58,559 nt of DNA from an uncultured Oscillospiraceae bacterium (GTDB taxonomy: Bacteria > Bacillota > Clostridia > Oscillospirales > Oscillospiraceae): assembly GCA_934668605.1 (NCBI GenBank), contig CAKUNY010000001.1, forward strand, positions 1 through 58,559, read 5' to 3'. Shown in pieces: positions 24,208-31,806 of this stretch. The position numbers and the translations under genes were made by a program. The notes under the pieces are model-generated. The model saw nothing but the letters and a program-made list of their open reading frames with translations, was not told the DNA's origin and made no database searches. The first letter of the stretch is position 1. Every line of letters starts with the position of its first letter.

Positions 24208-25239
24208 ATGACGCAGCATGAAATCACGAAGGCCGCGCCGCTGCTGGACGCGAGCGGCAATCTGACAGAGCCCGGCTGGGCGCGGTCCCTGCTTCCGGTC
24301 TACTGCCGCTCCCAGATCCGCGCGCCGAAAACGCGCATCAAGGAATGGGACTATTACTGCATCACAGACGGGCACATCGGGCTCGCGCTTACGATTGCGG
24401 ACAACGGCTATATGGGGTTAGATTCCATCTCGTTTTTGAACTTCGACGAACGCTTCGAAATCACGAAAAGTCCCATGCGGCTGTTTCCGATGGGAAAGAC
24501 GCATCTTCCCGAGAGCTCCCGGCTTGGCGCGAGCGAGATCGCCGCATCCGGCTACGCTCTGGCCTTTTATCACGAGGACGGCGCACGCCAGCTGTCATTT
24601 CACATGGACAACTTCCGCGGCAAGGACACGATTGAGGGCATTCTTACCCTGACGGACGAGCCGATTGAGAGCATCGTCATTGCCACGCCCTTCGACAAGC
24701 CCGGCCATTTTTACTACAACCAGAAAATCAACTGCCTGCGCGCTTCCGGCTGGATCGAGCTTGGCGGAGAGAAATTTGAGCTGACCCCCGACCGATTCTT
24801 TGCCGTCCTGGATTGGGGCCGCGGCGTGTGGACCTACCACAACACGTGGTACTGGTCGAGCGCGTCGGGGGAACTGGACGGTGTGCCGTTCGGCTGGAAC
24901 CTCGGCTATGGCTTCGGCGATACGTCCGCCGCGACGGAGAACGCGCTGTTCTATAATGGAACGCTTCACAAGCTGGAACATATCAATTTTGAGATACCCA
25001 TCAAGGCTGGACGCGAGGATTTTCTCGCCCCGTGGCGCTTTACAAGCTCCGACGGCCGGTTCGAGATGCAGTTTCAGCCGGTCCTCGACCGCGCCGCCTG
25101 CACGGACCTGAAGCTTCTGAAGTCTGACCAGCACCAGGTCTTCGGAAAGTTCACAGGAACGGCCGTTTTGGACGATGGAAGCGCGCTTTCGGTGCGCGAT
25201 TTCTTCGGATTTGCGGAGAAAGTGGAAAACAAGTGGTAG
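24208..25239 (+). CDS. DUF2804 family protein
   Basis: A 343-residue protein of the DUF2804 family. Characteristic parts are SQIRAPKTRIKEWDYYCITD, DWGRGVWTYHNTWYWSSASG, FGWNLGYGFGDTSAATENAL and DGSALSVRDFFGFAEKVENKW. The fold is predicted beta-rich (hydroxyneurosporene synthase/CrtC-like lipocalin superfamily). It has no signal peptide. AAGGAGG precedes the ATG at 24208. Function unknown; coupling with a PAP2 phosphatase and a hydrolase hints at lipid or isoprenoid metabolism. Confidence 0.85.
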   Translation: MTQHEITKAAPLLDASGNLTEPGWARSLLPVYCRSQIRAPKTRIKEWDYYCITDGHIGLALTIADNGYMGLDSISFLNFDERFEITKSPMRLFPMGKTHLPESSRLGASEIAASGYALAFYHEDGARQLSFHMDNFRGKDTIEGILTLTDEPIESIVIATPFDKPGHFYYNQKINCLRASGWIELGGEKFELTPDRFFAVLDWGRGVWTYHNTWYWSSASGELDGVPFGWNLGYGFGDTSAATENALFYNGTLHKLEHINFEIPIKAGREDFLAPWRFTSSDGRFEMQFQPVLDRAACTDLKLLKSDQHQVFGKFTGTAVLDDGSALSVRDFFGFAEKVENKW

Positions 25240-25268
25240 CGTGGAGCTGTGCATTGCTCCATCTGACG

Positions 25269-25318
25269 CGGCCGTGGAACACTAGATATTGTGTTCCACG
25301 GCCGCATTTCGTTTTTTG
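25269..25318 (+). terminator. Terminator after DUF2804 gene, with embedded NrdR-like box
   Basis: A perfect 15-bp stem GCGGCCGTGGAACAC / GTGTTCCACGGCCGC is followed by TTTCGTTTTTT. The hairpin loop region reads ACACTAGATATTGTGT (25280-25295), a close NrdR box. Confidence 0.85.
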
Positions 25319-25449
25319 AACACAAGATTTTGTCTCAAAACCAGTTTTTGCTCTTGACAAGGCATGTGCAATCTAGTATATTGTCTATGGCGCTTCCGCA
25401 GGTGGCACATTTCGTTTTACTTTGCGGATGCAACCACAAGATATTGTGT
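25280..25449 (+). promoter_or_regulatory. Array of four NrdR-like boxes
   Basis: ACACTAGATATTGTGT (25280-25295), ACACAAGATTTTGTCT (25320-25335), ATCTAGTATATTGTCT (25371-25386, on the -10) and CCACAAGATATTGTGT (25434-25449). All resemble the NrdR consensus ACACWATATWTTGTGT. Start-to-start spacings are 40, 51 and 63 bases, close to whole helical turns. NrdR represses ribonucleotide reductase genes when dATP is high. Confidence 0.75.
25354..25382 (+). promoter_or_regulatory. Promoter of nrdD
   Basis: TTGACA (25354-25359), 17 bases, TATATT (25377-25382). The -10 lies inside the third NrdR-like box. Confidence 0.8.
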
Positions 25450-25529
25450 TCGCGTGTGCAGGAAGCGATGCAGAGCTTCGCGTCTTCCTGCACCGCGTCT
25501 GTCATAACGGACTTGGAAAGAGGGAGCAT

Positions 25530-27755
25530 ATGAAAATTATCAAGCGCAACGGCTCGGAGGCCGTCTTCGATATCATGAAGATCATCTCCGCCGTCACAAG
25601 AGCCAATAACGTCGTGGAAGAGGCCGACCGCCTGACCCCGATGCAGATCCGCCGCATCGCCGAGAGTGTGGAGCTCAGCTGTCAGTCGATGAACCGAGCG
25701 CTCAGTGTCGAGGAGATCCAGGACCTTGTCGAGCACCAGATCATGGCGCACGGGGCCTACGAGGTCGCGAAAAACTACATCACCTACCGCTATACCCGCA
25801 CGCTCGTGCGCAAGTCCAACACGACGGACGAGAAGATCCTGTCCCTCATCGAGTCGAACAACGAAGAGGTCAAGCAGGAAAACGCCAACAAGAACCCCAC
25901 CGTCAACGCTGTCCAGCGCGACTATATGGCAGGCGAGGTGTCAAAAGACCTCACGCGCCGGATGCTGCTGCCGCAGGAGATCGTCGAGGCGCACGAGGCC
26001 GGTATCATCCATTTCCACGACGCGGACTATTTTGCCCAGCACATGCACAACTGCGACCTCGTGAACCTGGAGGACATGCTCCAGAACGGTACGGTCATCT
26101 CCGGCACGCTCATCGAAAAGCCGCACAGCTTCTCGACCGCCTGCAACATTGCGACCCAGATCATCGCCCAGATCGCCTCCAACCAGTACGGCGGCCAGTC
26201 GATTTCTCTTACCCACCTCGCGCCCTTCGTCGATGTGTCCCGGCAGAAGATCCGCAAACAGGTTTTGGAGGAGCTCAAGGACTTCGGCACCGAAGCCTCC
26301 GACGAGGCCATCTCCAAGGTCGTTGAAAAGCGGCTGCGCGACGAAATCCGCCGCGGCGTCCAGACCATCCAGTATCAGGTCGTGACGCTCATGACGACGA
26401 ACGGACAGGCGCCGTTCATCACCGTCTTCATGTACCTCGGCGAGGCGCGCTCGGAACAGGAGCAGAGAGACCTTGCCATCATCATCGAAGAGACGCTCAA
26501 CCAGCGCATCGAGGGCGTGAAGAATGAGAAGGGCGTGTGGATCACCCCCGCGTTCCCGAAGCTCATTTACGTGCTCGAGGATAACAACATCACAGAGGGC
26601 TCAAAATTCTGGTATCTCACGAAGCTCGCCGCCCGCTGCACGGCCAAGCGCATGGTGCCGGACTATATTTCCGAGAAGAAAATGAAGGAGCTCAAGCTCT
26701 CCAAGGGCGAGACGCCGGGCAATGGCGACGTGTACACCTGCATGGGCTGCCGCAGCTTCCTCACGCCCGACCGCTCCGGCAACGGCTGGAACAACGTGGC
26801 GAACGCCGGAAACTATGAGCCGGACAAGCCCAAGTATTACGGCCGGTTCAATCAGGGCGTTGTGACCATCAACCTTGTGGACGTGGCGCTCTCGTCCGGC
26901 GGCGCGCTCGATAAGTTCTGGAAGATTTTCGACGAACGGCTCGAGCTCTGCTACAAAGCCCTCATGTGCCGCCACAACCGCCTCAAGGGCACGCTTTCAG
27001 ACGCCGCGCCGATCCTCTGGCAGTATGGCGCACTGGCGCGGCTCAAAAAGGGTGAGCCGATCGATAAGCTCCTCTACGGCGGCTACTCGACGATCTCCCT
27101 CGGCTACGCGGGACTTTACGAGTGCGTCAAGTACATGACCGGAAAATCCCACACCGACCCGGCCGCGACGCCGTTTGCGCTGGAGATCATGCAGCACATG
27201 AACGACGCGTGCAAGCGCTGGAAGGAAGCGACCGACATCGACTTCTCGCTCTACGGCACGCCCCTGGAGTCCACGACGTATAAATTCGCCAAGTGCCTGC
27301 AAAAGCGCTTCGGCCTCGTCGAGGGCATCACGGACAAGAACTACATCACAAACTCCTACCACATCCACGTCACCGAGCACATCAACGCCTTCGATAAGCT
27401 CGCCTTTGAATCGCAGTTCCAGGCGCTCTCCCCCGGCGGCGCGATCAGCTACGTCGAGGTGCCGAACATGCAGAACAATCTCGACGCGGTGCTCGAGGTC
27501 ATGCGGTTTATCTATGATCACATCATGTACGCCGAGCTCAACACCAAGTCGGACTACTGCCAGGTCTGCGGCTTCGACGGCGAGATCGAGATCAAGGAAG
27601 ACCCCGACGGCAAGCTCGTCTGGACGTGCCCGCAGTGCGGCAACACCGACCAGTCGAAGATGAACGTGGCCAGACGCACCTGCGGCTACATCGGAACCCA
27701 GTACTGGAACCAGGGCCGGACGCAGGAGATCCGCGACCGCGTACTTCATCTGTAA
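25530..27755 (+). CDS. nrdD: Anaerobic ribonucleoside-triphosphate reductase (class III)
   Basis: Reduces ribonucleoside triphosphates to dNTPs under anoxia using a glycyl radical. The 741-residue protein has an N-terminal ATP-cone (MKIIKRNGSEAVFDIMKI), the catalytic body with MHNCDLVNLEDMLQNG, and the C-terminal zinc site CQVCGF...CPQCG followed by the glycyl-radical loop RRTCGYIGTQYWNQGR. I chose the ATG at 25530, with AGAGGGAG upstream; earlier frames overlap the NrdR boxes. Its activase NrdG lies 7 kb away at 34.8 kb instead of next to it. Confidence 0.97.
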   Translation: MKIIKRNGSEAVFDIMKIISAVTRANNVVEEADRLTPMQIRRIAESVELSCQSMNRALSVEEIQDLVEHQIMAHGAYEVAKNYITYRYTRTLVRKSNTTDEKILSLIESNNEEVKQENANKNPTVNAVQRDYMAGEVSKDLTRRMLLPQEIVEAHEAGIIHFHDADYFAQHMHNCDLVNLEDMLQNGTVISGTLIEKPHSFSTACNIATQIIAQIASNQYGGQSISLTHLAPFVDVSRQKIRKQVLEELKDFGTEASDEAISKVVEKRLRDEIRRGVQTIQYQVVTLMTTNGQAPFITVFMYLGEARSEQEQRDLAIIIEETLNQRIEGVKNEKGVWITPAFPKLIYVLEDNNITEGSKFWYLTKLAARCTAKRMVPDYISEKKMKELKLSKGETPGNGDVYTCMGCRSFLTPDRSGNGWNNVANAGNYEPDKPKYYGRFNQGVVTINLVDVALSSGGALDKFWKIFDERLELCYKALMCRHNRLKGTLSDAAPILWQYGALARLKKGEPIDKLLYGGYSTISLGYAGLYECVKYMTGKSHTDPAATPFALEIMQHMNDACKRWKEATDIDFSLYGTPLESTTYKFAKCLQKRFGLVEGITDKNYITNSYHIHVTEHINAFDKLAFESQFQALSPGGAISYVEVPNMQNNLDAVLEVMRFIYDHIMYAELNTKSDYCQVCGFDGEIEIKEDPDGKLVWTCPQCGNTDQSKMNVARRTCGYIGTQYWNQGRTQEIRDRVLHL

Positions 27756-27777
27756 GACACGGAACATAAAAACGAAT

Positions 27778-27829
27778 ACAGCCTCGTCTGTCCGCGCCAT
27801 TCCGGCGGGATGAACGGGGCTGTTTTTTT
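27778..27829 (+). terminator. Terminator after nrdD
   Basis: Arms ACAGCCTCGT and ACGGGGCTGT (one G-U pair) with a long GC-rich loop, followed by T7. Confidence 0.8.
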
Positions 27830-27854
27830 GTTTTGAGAAATCGAAAATTGCCTC

Positions 27855-27885
27855 TTGACACTGACACTGTGTCAGGCTTTACAAT
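27855..27885 (+). promoter_or_regulatory. MerR-type promoter with 19-bp spacer and dyad
   Basis: TTGACA (27855-27860) and TACAAT (27880-27885) are 19 bases apart, longer than the optimal 17. The spacer contains the perfect palindrome CTGACACTGTGTCAG (27861-27875). This is the hallmark of promoters twisted into activity by MerR-family regulators, here probably autoregulation. Confidence 0.75.
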
Positions 27886-27930
27886 ACGTGTGAGCTCAAG
27901 AAAATAGAAATTTGCATGGAGGGTACCGCC

Positions 27931-28755
27931 TTGCTGAAAATCGGAGATTTTTCCAAGCTGTCAAGAATCAGCGTCCGCATGCTGCGGCATTACGACGAGA
28001 TCGGGCTCCTGCGCCCCGTCTTTGTCGACCAGTTTACCGACTACCGCTATTACGCAGAGAGTCAGCTTCCCATCGTCGGGCGCATCACCGCGCTCAAGGA
28101 CATGGGCTTCCGGCTGGCAGAGATCAGCAGTCTTCTTGCGCTGTACGACGACAAGGTGGCGTTAGACGCGCATCTGGCCGCGCAGCAGCAGACCTTAGAA
28201 GCTCTGGCGGAGGACACCGCGCAGCGGCTTCGCCTGATCGAGACGGCAAGGACAAAGCTGAGAAAGGACGAACCTATGAACTACAATGTAACCCTCAGAA
28301 CCCTTCCCGCGCGCTATTGCGCAACCGTCCGCATGACCATCCCCCGCTACGAGGCCGAGGGCATGGTGTGGGACGTTCTGTGCCGCGAGACGGCCGCGAT
28401 GGCGCTCGTGCCGGACGACCCCTGCTACTGCGCCGTGGAATTTCTGGACAACGAGTATAAGGAGACGAACGTCGAGATCATGGCCTCCAAGTCCGTCAAG
28501 GGCACGTATCCGGACACCGAGCACGTGAAGTTCCAAACACTTCCCGCCGTCACCTACGCCGGCTGCACCTTCAAGGGCGGCTACGAGCAGATCAACGACG
28601 TTGTCGCCGCCGTCAGCGCGTGGATTGACGCAAACGGCTACGATTACGCGGGCGCGATGTTCGACATCTATCACGTGAGCCCCCATGAAACAAAAAGTCC
28701 CAACGAATTCGTCACAGAAGTGTGTTTCCCGGTTCGGGTCTGTCAAAAAAGCTGA
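27931..28755 (+). CDS. MerR-family regulator with GyrI-like effector domain
   Basis: A 274-residue activator. N-terminal MerR winged helix: LKIGDFSKLSRISVRMLRHY, then GLLRP and DYRYY. A coiled-coil linker of about residues 75-115 follows. The C-terminal half (from about NYNVTLRTLPARYCATVR) is a GyrI-like/BmrR effector domain that binds small, often cationic or aromatic compounds. I chose the TTG at 27931, 7 bases after GGAGGG; the in-frame ATG at 27916 overlaps that ribosome site. No transporter lies next to it. The last codons and the stop lie in a dispersed repeat. Confidence 0.9.
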   Translation: MLKIGDFSKLSRISVRMLRHYDEIGLLRPVFVDQFTDYRYYAESQLPIVGRITALKDMGFRLAEISSLLALYDDKVALDAHLAAQQQTLEALAEDTAQRLRLIETARTKLRKDEPMNYNVTLRTLPARYCATVRMTIPRYEAEGMVWDVLCRETAAMALVPDDPCYCAVEFLDNEYKETNVEIMASKSVKGTYPDTEHVKFQTLPAVTYAGCTFKGGYEQINDVVAAVSAWIDANGYDYAGAMFDIYHVSPHETKSPNEFVTEVCFPVRVCQKS

Positions 28756-28921
28756 CGCTTTCTTGACAGAGGGGATTACGCCTCGACTGCGCGCATAATT
28801 TTGCGCTGGAGGCGCAAAATTACACACTTGCGAGGCGAGCGGTATTTTTCCGGTCAGCGAAGCCGCCGGATAAAATGAATTTTTACTTTATTTCGCCCTG
28901 CGGGGCGAAACTCTGCGAGGC
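28740..28921 (+). repeat. Hairpin-rich 3'-end element, copy 3
   Basis: Hairpin A (28740-28769, identical to copy 2) contains the MerR stop codon at 28753-28755. Then come GCCTCGACTGCGCGCATAAT, hairpin B (TTTTGCGC...GCGCAAAA), ACACTTGCGAGGCG, GGTATTTTT, hairpin C (CCGGTCAGCGAAGCCGCCGG), hairpin D (TTTCGCCCTGCGGGGCGAAA) and CTCTGCGAGG. Confidence 0.87.
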
Positions 28922-28976
28922 TTTTAGCAGATGAAACGCCCGTGGATGGAGCCAATCCATCCGCGGGCGTTTGGTT

Positions 28977-30410
28977 TTATAAGGTCTTTTCGAGCTCGTC
29001 GGGCAGAATCTCCGCGCAGAGCGCCCGGTAGCGTTTGTTTTCTTTTAAGAACGCGTCCGCACCGGGAAGATGTTTGAGCCGCGTCAGGAAGATCAGAAGC
29101 TCCTGCCCCGCACCAAACGTCGCATGCACAAAGTCCATCGCGTTTTGGATTCGCTTCTCCAGTGCGTGCTCCGCCGCGTCCGTCTGCGCCGTCCCATCTT
29201 CCACCGCAGCTTGCAGCGGCGCGAGATTTTCCGCACCGTCCAGCAGCGCATGCACCCTTGCCGCAAATTCCCGCTCCCACGCTTCTTCCTCGGGGGCCAA
29301 TACGCCGAGCTCCTTTCGAAGCGCCATCGCAGCTTCCCGCCGGGAAAGATTCTCCTTCGCCGCAGAAAGCGGATTGTTTGCCGATTGCACGCTGGACAGA
29401 AAGCTCACAAGGCTCCCCGTCAGCGCCTTTTTCTGCCGGAAGGTATTCAGCTCCCGCGAGACGGCGTGCAGCAAAAATTCCGTTGCCGCCAGACGCGCGT
29501 CAAAGCCCATAGCCCGCAGCTCCGGCGCAGAGGCTGTTTCCTGCCCCGACAGAATTTTCGCAAGGTCGAGCCGATCCCGGCAGGCCGCAAAGAGCCGGAA
29601 AAACGCCGCAAACGACGCGGCGATCTCCTCATGCTGCAAAAACTCTCCAAACAGCGTGTCTTGTATCTCGAAGCCCAGCCGCTCGTAGCTTGTGAGCAGC
29701 TGTGACAAATCCTCCCAACCGCGCGCGGTCACAAAGCTTCTGCCGTGCGCGTGCCGCTCCACGCAGAAAAAGTGCTCCGGGTTCAGCTCCAAATACGACA
29801 GCACTGCCGGATGCAGCCCCTTCTCGTGCGCGTAATCGCGCCAGACATGGTAGTCGGCCTCGATCTGCAAAAGGCGCACCCGGTCCATTGTAACCGTGTC
29901 GAACGTCCGGGCCGATTCGTTGTAGGCCGGAGGATTTCCCGCCGCCGCGATGACCCAGCCCTCGGGAAGCGCATGCGTTCCGAACTGCTTGCTTTGCAGC
30001 AGCTGGAGCATCGCGGGCATGAGCGTTTCCGAGACGCAGTTGATCTCATCCAGAAATAAAATGCCGGTCGGGAGGCCGGTTTTTTCGATTCTTTCATAGA
30101 CGCTGGCTAAAATTTCGCTCATCGTGTACTCGGTCGCAGTATAAGCCTTCCCGCCGAATGTCTTTTCGCGCAGCATGGGAAGCCCCAAGGCGCTCTGGCG
30201 CGTGTGGTGCGTCATGGTGTAGGACACGAGATTCACGCCAAGCTCCTGCGCGAGCTGGTAGAAAATCGCCGTCTTGCCAACGCCCGGAGGCCCCATCAGA
30301 AGAAGCGGCCGCTGCCTTGTCAATGGGATGCTCAGCGCGCCCAGTGCGTCTCGCTCGGTATAGGCCAGCACCGTGCGCCGGATCTCGTTTTTCGCCTGTT
30401 TTATATCCAT
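28977..30410 (-). CDS. MoxR-family AAA+ ATPase
   Basis: AAA+ chaperone-like ATPase, 477 residues. Walker A is GPPGVGKTAIF (about residues 38-48), Walker B is ILFLDEINCV, and sensor 1 lies in VIAAAGNPPAYNESART. The C-terminal 200 residues are helical and unassigned. It overlaps the VWA-like partner by 10 bases, and such MoxR/VWA pairs usually act in maturation or metal insertion of partner proteins. The target is not evident, as no third subunit is adjacent. Confidence 0.88.
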   Translation of the reverse strand: MDIKQAKNEIRRTVLAYTERDALGALSIPLTRQRPLLLMGPPGVGKTAIFYQLAQELGVNLVSYTMTHHTRQSALGLPMLREKTFGGKAYTATEYTMSEILASVYERIEKTGLPTGILFLDEINCVSETLMPAMLQLLQSKQFGTHALPEGWVIAAAGNPPAYNESARTFDTVTMDRVRLLQIEADYHVWRDYAHEKGLHPAVLSYLELNPEHFFCVERHAHGRSFVTARGWEDLSQLLTSYERLGFEIQDTLFGEFLQHEEIAASFAAFFRLFAACRDRLDLAKILSGQETASAPELRAMGFDARLAATEFLLHAVSRELNTFRQKKALTGSLVSFLSSVQSANNPLSAAKENLSRREAAMALRKELGVLAPEEEAWEREFAARVHALLDGAENLAPLQAAVEDGTAQTDAAEHALEKRIQNAMDFVHATFGAGQELLIFLTRLKHLPGADAFLKENKRYRALCAEILPDELEKTL

Positions 30411-31681
30411 CCTTCGTCCCTCCCGGGCTTTTCCGCGTCCAGAATGAGCGTCATTGCCCAGCGCGGAATGTTGATATCGTCGTATCGGTATTGGAGCATC
30501 ACGAACGCAACGGGGTAATCGGGCGCTTTTTCGGGGAACACGCCGTAGCCGTCTGTAAAGTAAAGAACGCCCCCGAGCCTTGCAAACTCGCCGTTTTCAA
30601 CAAGCTCGTCGATGCGCCGGAAGGCCGGGCGAAAATCCGTGCCCCCACCGCCATAGAGCTCGAGGTGATCGAGGTACCACTGAAACTCGTCGAGATTTGT
30701 CACCAGCGCGTCCTGCTGCACCTCGCAGTCGCATTGCAGGATGTGGAGCCGGAACCGGTCAAAAAACAGCCGCTCGCGCAGCAGAATATCATGCACCGCG
30801 CGCAAGAACCAGCTCGTCATCCCCCGCGAACAGGAAGCCGAGGTGTCGATCACGATCGCAAGCTCCCGGAGCTTCCGCTCTTCGGAGTACTCCAGCGGCT
30901 CAAGGAGCGCCGCGCCGTCGTAGTGCTGCATGCCGTAAGCATACCATGCATAGGAAAAGTCCGCATCGTTGACATGCCGGTTCTCCCGCGTGACGGAAAA
31001 TGCGCGAAGAAGCTTTGCAAAGCGCACGTGATTTTCCGGGCTCTCGGGAAGCGTAAGCTTCGCGCCCGCCGTGCCGGAGCCGATTTTGGGTCGTTCCTCT
31101 TTCAAATAGGGCGCGAGCTTGTTCCGCGTTCTGCGCCAAAGAGCCGCCCCTCCCGCGCCGTCGCCGCTCACCCCCGGAAGCCGCGCCCGATCGGAGGTCT
31201 TTTTCCACAGTTCATGGCAGTCGCGCGTAAAAAGCGCTTGCAGCTTCGCCTCGGCTGCCGGAAACGCTTCATCCAGCTGCGCATAGATGGCGGGCGCGGA
31301 GAACGCCGTTCCGGGCTCAAGCGCGTAAAACGCCTTCGCCGCATCATCTTGAAGTGTCGACCCCAGCATCCGGCAGGAAAGAAACTCTGCCGCCATATCG
31401 CAGGCGAGATTCCATTTTCCTTCCGCCCGGTTTCTGCGCTCCCAGAGATGGCCGAGCATCGCGTGCAATACGCTGTGAAGAAGCGTCCGCTCCGCCTCCC
31501 CGCGATTTGTCCGCGCCTGCTCCAGAAAAGCAGCGGGCGCGTAGAAAAGCTGTCCGTCCGTGCCGGTTTTCTCCGCCTCGCGCCAATCGAGAAGGCCGAG
31601 CGCCAGCGCCAGAACCGGAAGCCTTTCATAGAGCCTGCCGCGCAGGATCTGGTACCGCTTCTCCCCGTCTGTCACACGCAC
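30401..31681 (-). CDS. VWA-like protein with DUF2201 metallopeptidase-like N-domain
   Basis: Partner of the MoxR ATPase, 426 residues. The N-terminal half resembles the DUF2201 putative metallopeptidase domain around RTLLHSVLHAMLGHLWERR. The C-terminal half is a VWA-like domain with the MIDAS strand ELAIVIDTSASCSRG, GGGGTDFRPAFRRI and GVLYFTDGYG. Where relatives have HExxH this protein has HSVLH, so the catalytic Glu is absent and peptidase activity is doubtful. No signal peptide. Confidence 0.85.
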   Translation of the reverse strand: MRVTDGEKRYQILRGRLYERLPVLALALGLLDWREAEKTGTDGQLFYAPAAFLEQARTNRGEAERTLLHSVLHAMLGHLWERRNRAEGKWNLACDMAAEFLSCRMLGSTLQDDAAKAFYALEPGTAFSAPAIYAQLDEAFPAAEAKLQALFTRDCHELWKKTSDRARLPGVSGDGAGGAALWRRTRNKLAPYLKEERPKIGSGTAGAKLTLPESPENHVRFAKLLRAFSVTRENRHVNDADFSYAWYAYGMQHYDGAALLEPLEYSEERKLRELAIVIDTSASCSRGMTSWFLRAVHDILLRERLFFDRFRLHILQCDCEVQQDALVTNLDEFQWYLDHLELYGGGGTDFRPAFRRIDELVENGEFARLGGVLYFTDGYGVFPEKAPDYPVAFVMLQYRYDDINIPRWAMTLILDAEKPGRDEGWI

Positions 31682-31761
31682 GACCTCCTCTCTGCTATCT
31701 TTCTCCGCTCAGTATAGCACGAATGGGTTCCATGCAAAAGGCGAATTTCCATTTTTCGCGC

Positions 31762-31796
31762 AAAAAAACGGACGATGCAGCGCGCACCGCCCGTTT
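31762..31796 (-). terminator. Terminator downstream of NSS pseudogene
   Basis: On the minus strand AAAACGG ... CCGTTTTTTT brackets a GC-rich interrupted stem. Confidence 0.55.
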
Positions 31797-31806
31797 TGAG
31801 GAAAAT

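Noticed and set aside
15369..28921. CRISPR array
   Set aside because: The repeats are few, far apart, internally palindromic and up to about 240 bp long, with no regular spacers and no cas genes.
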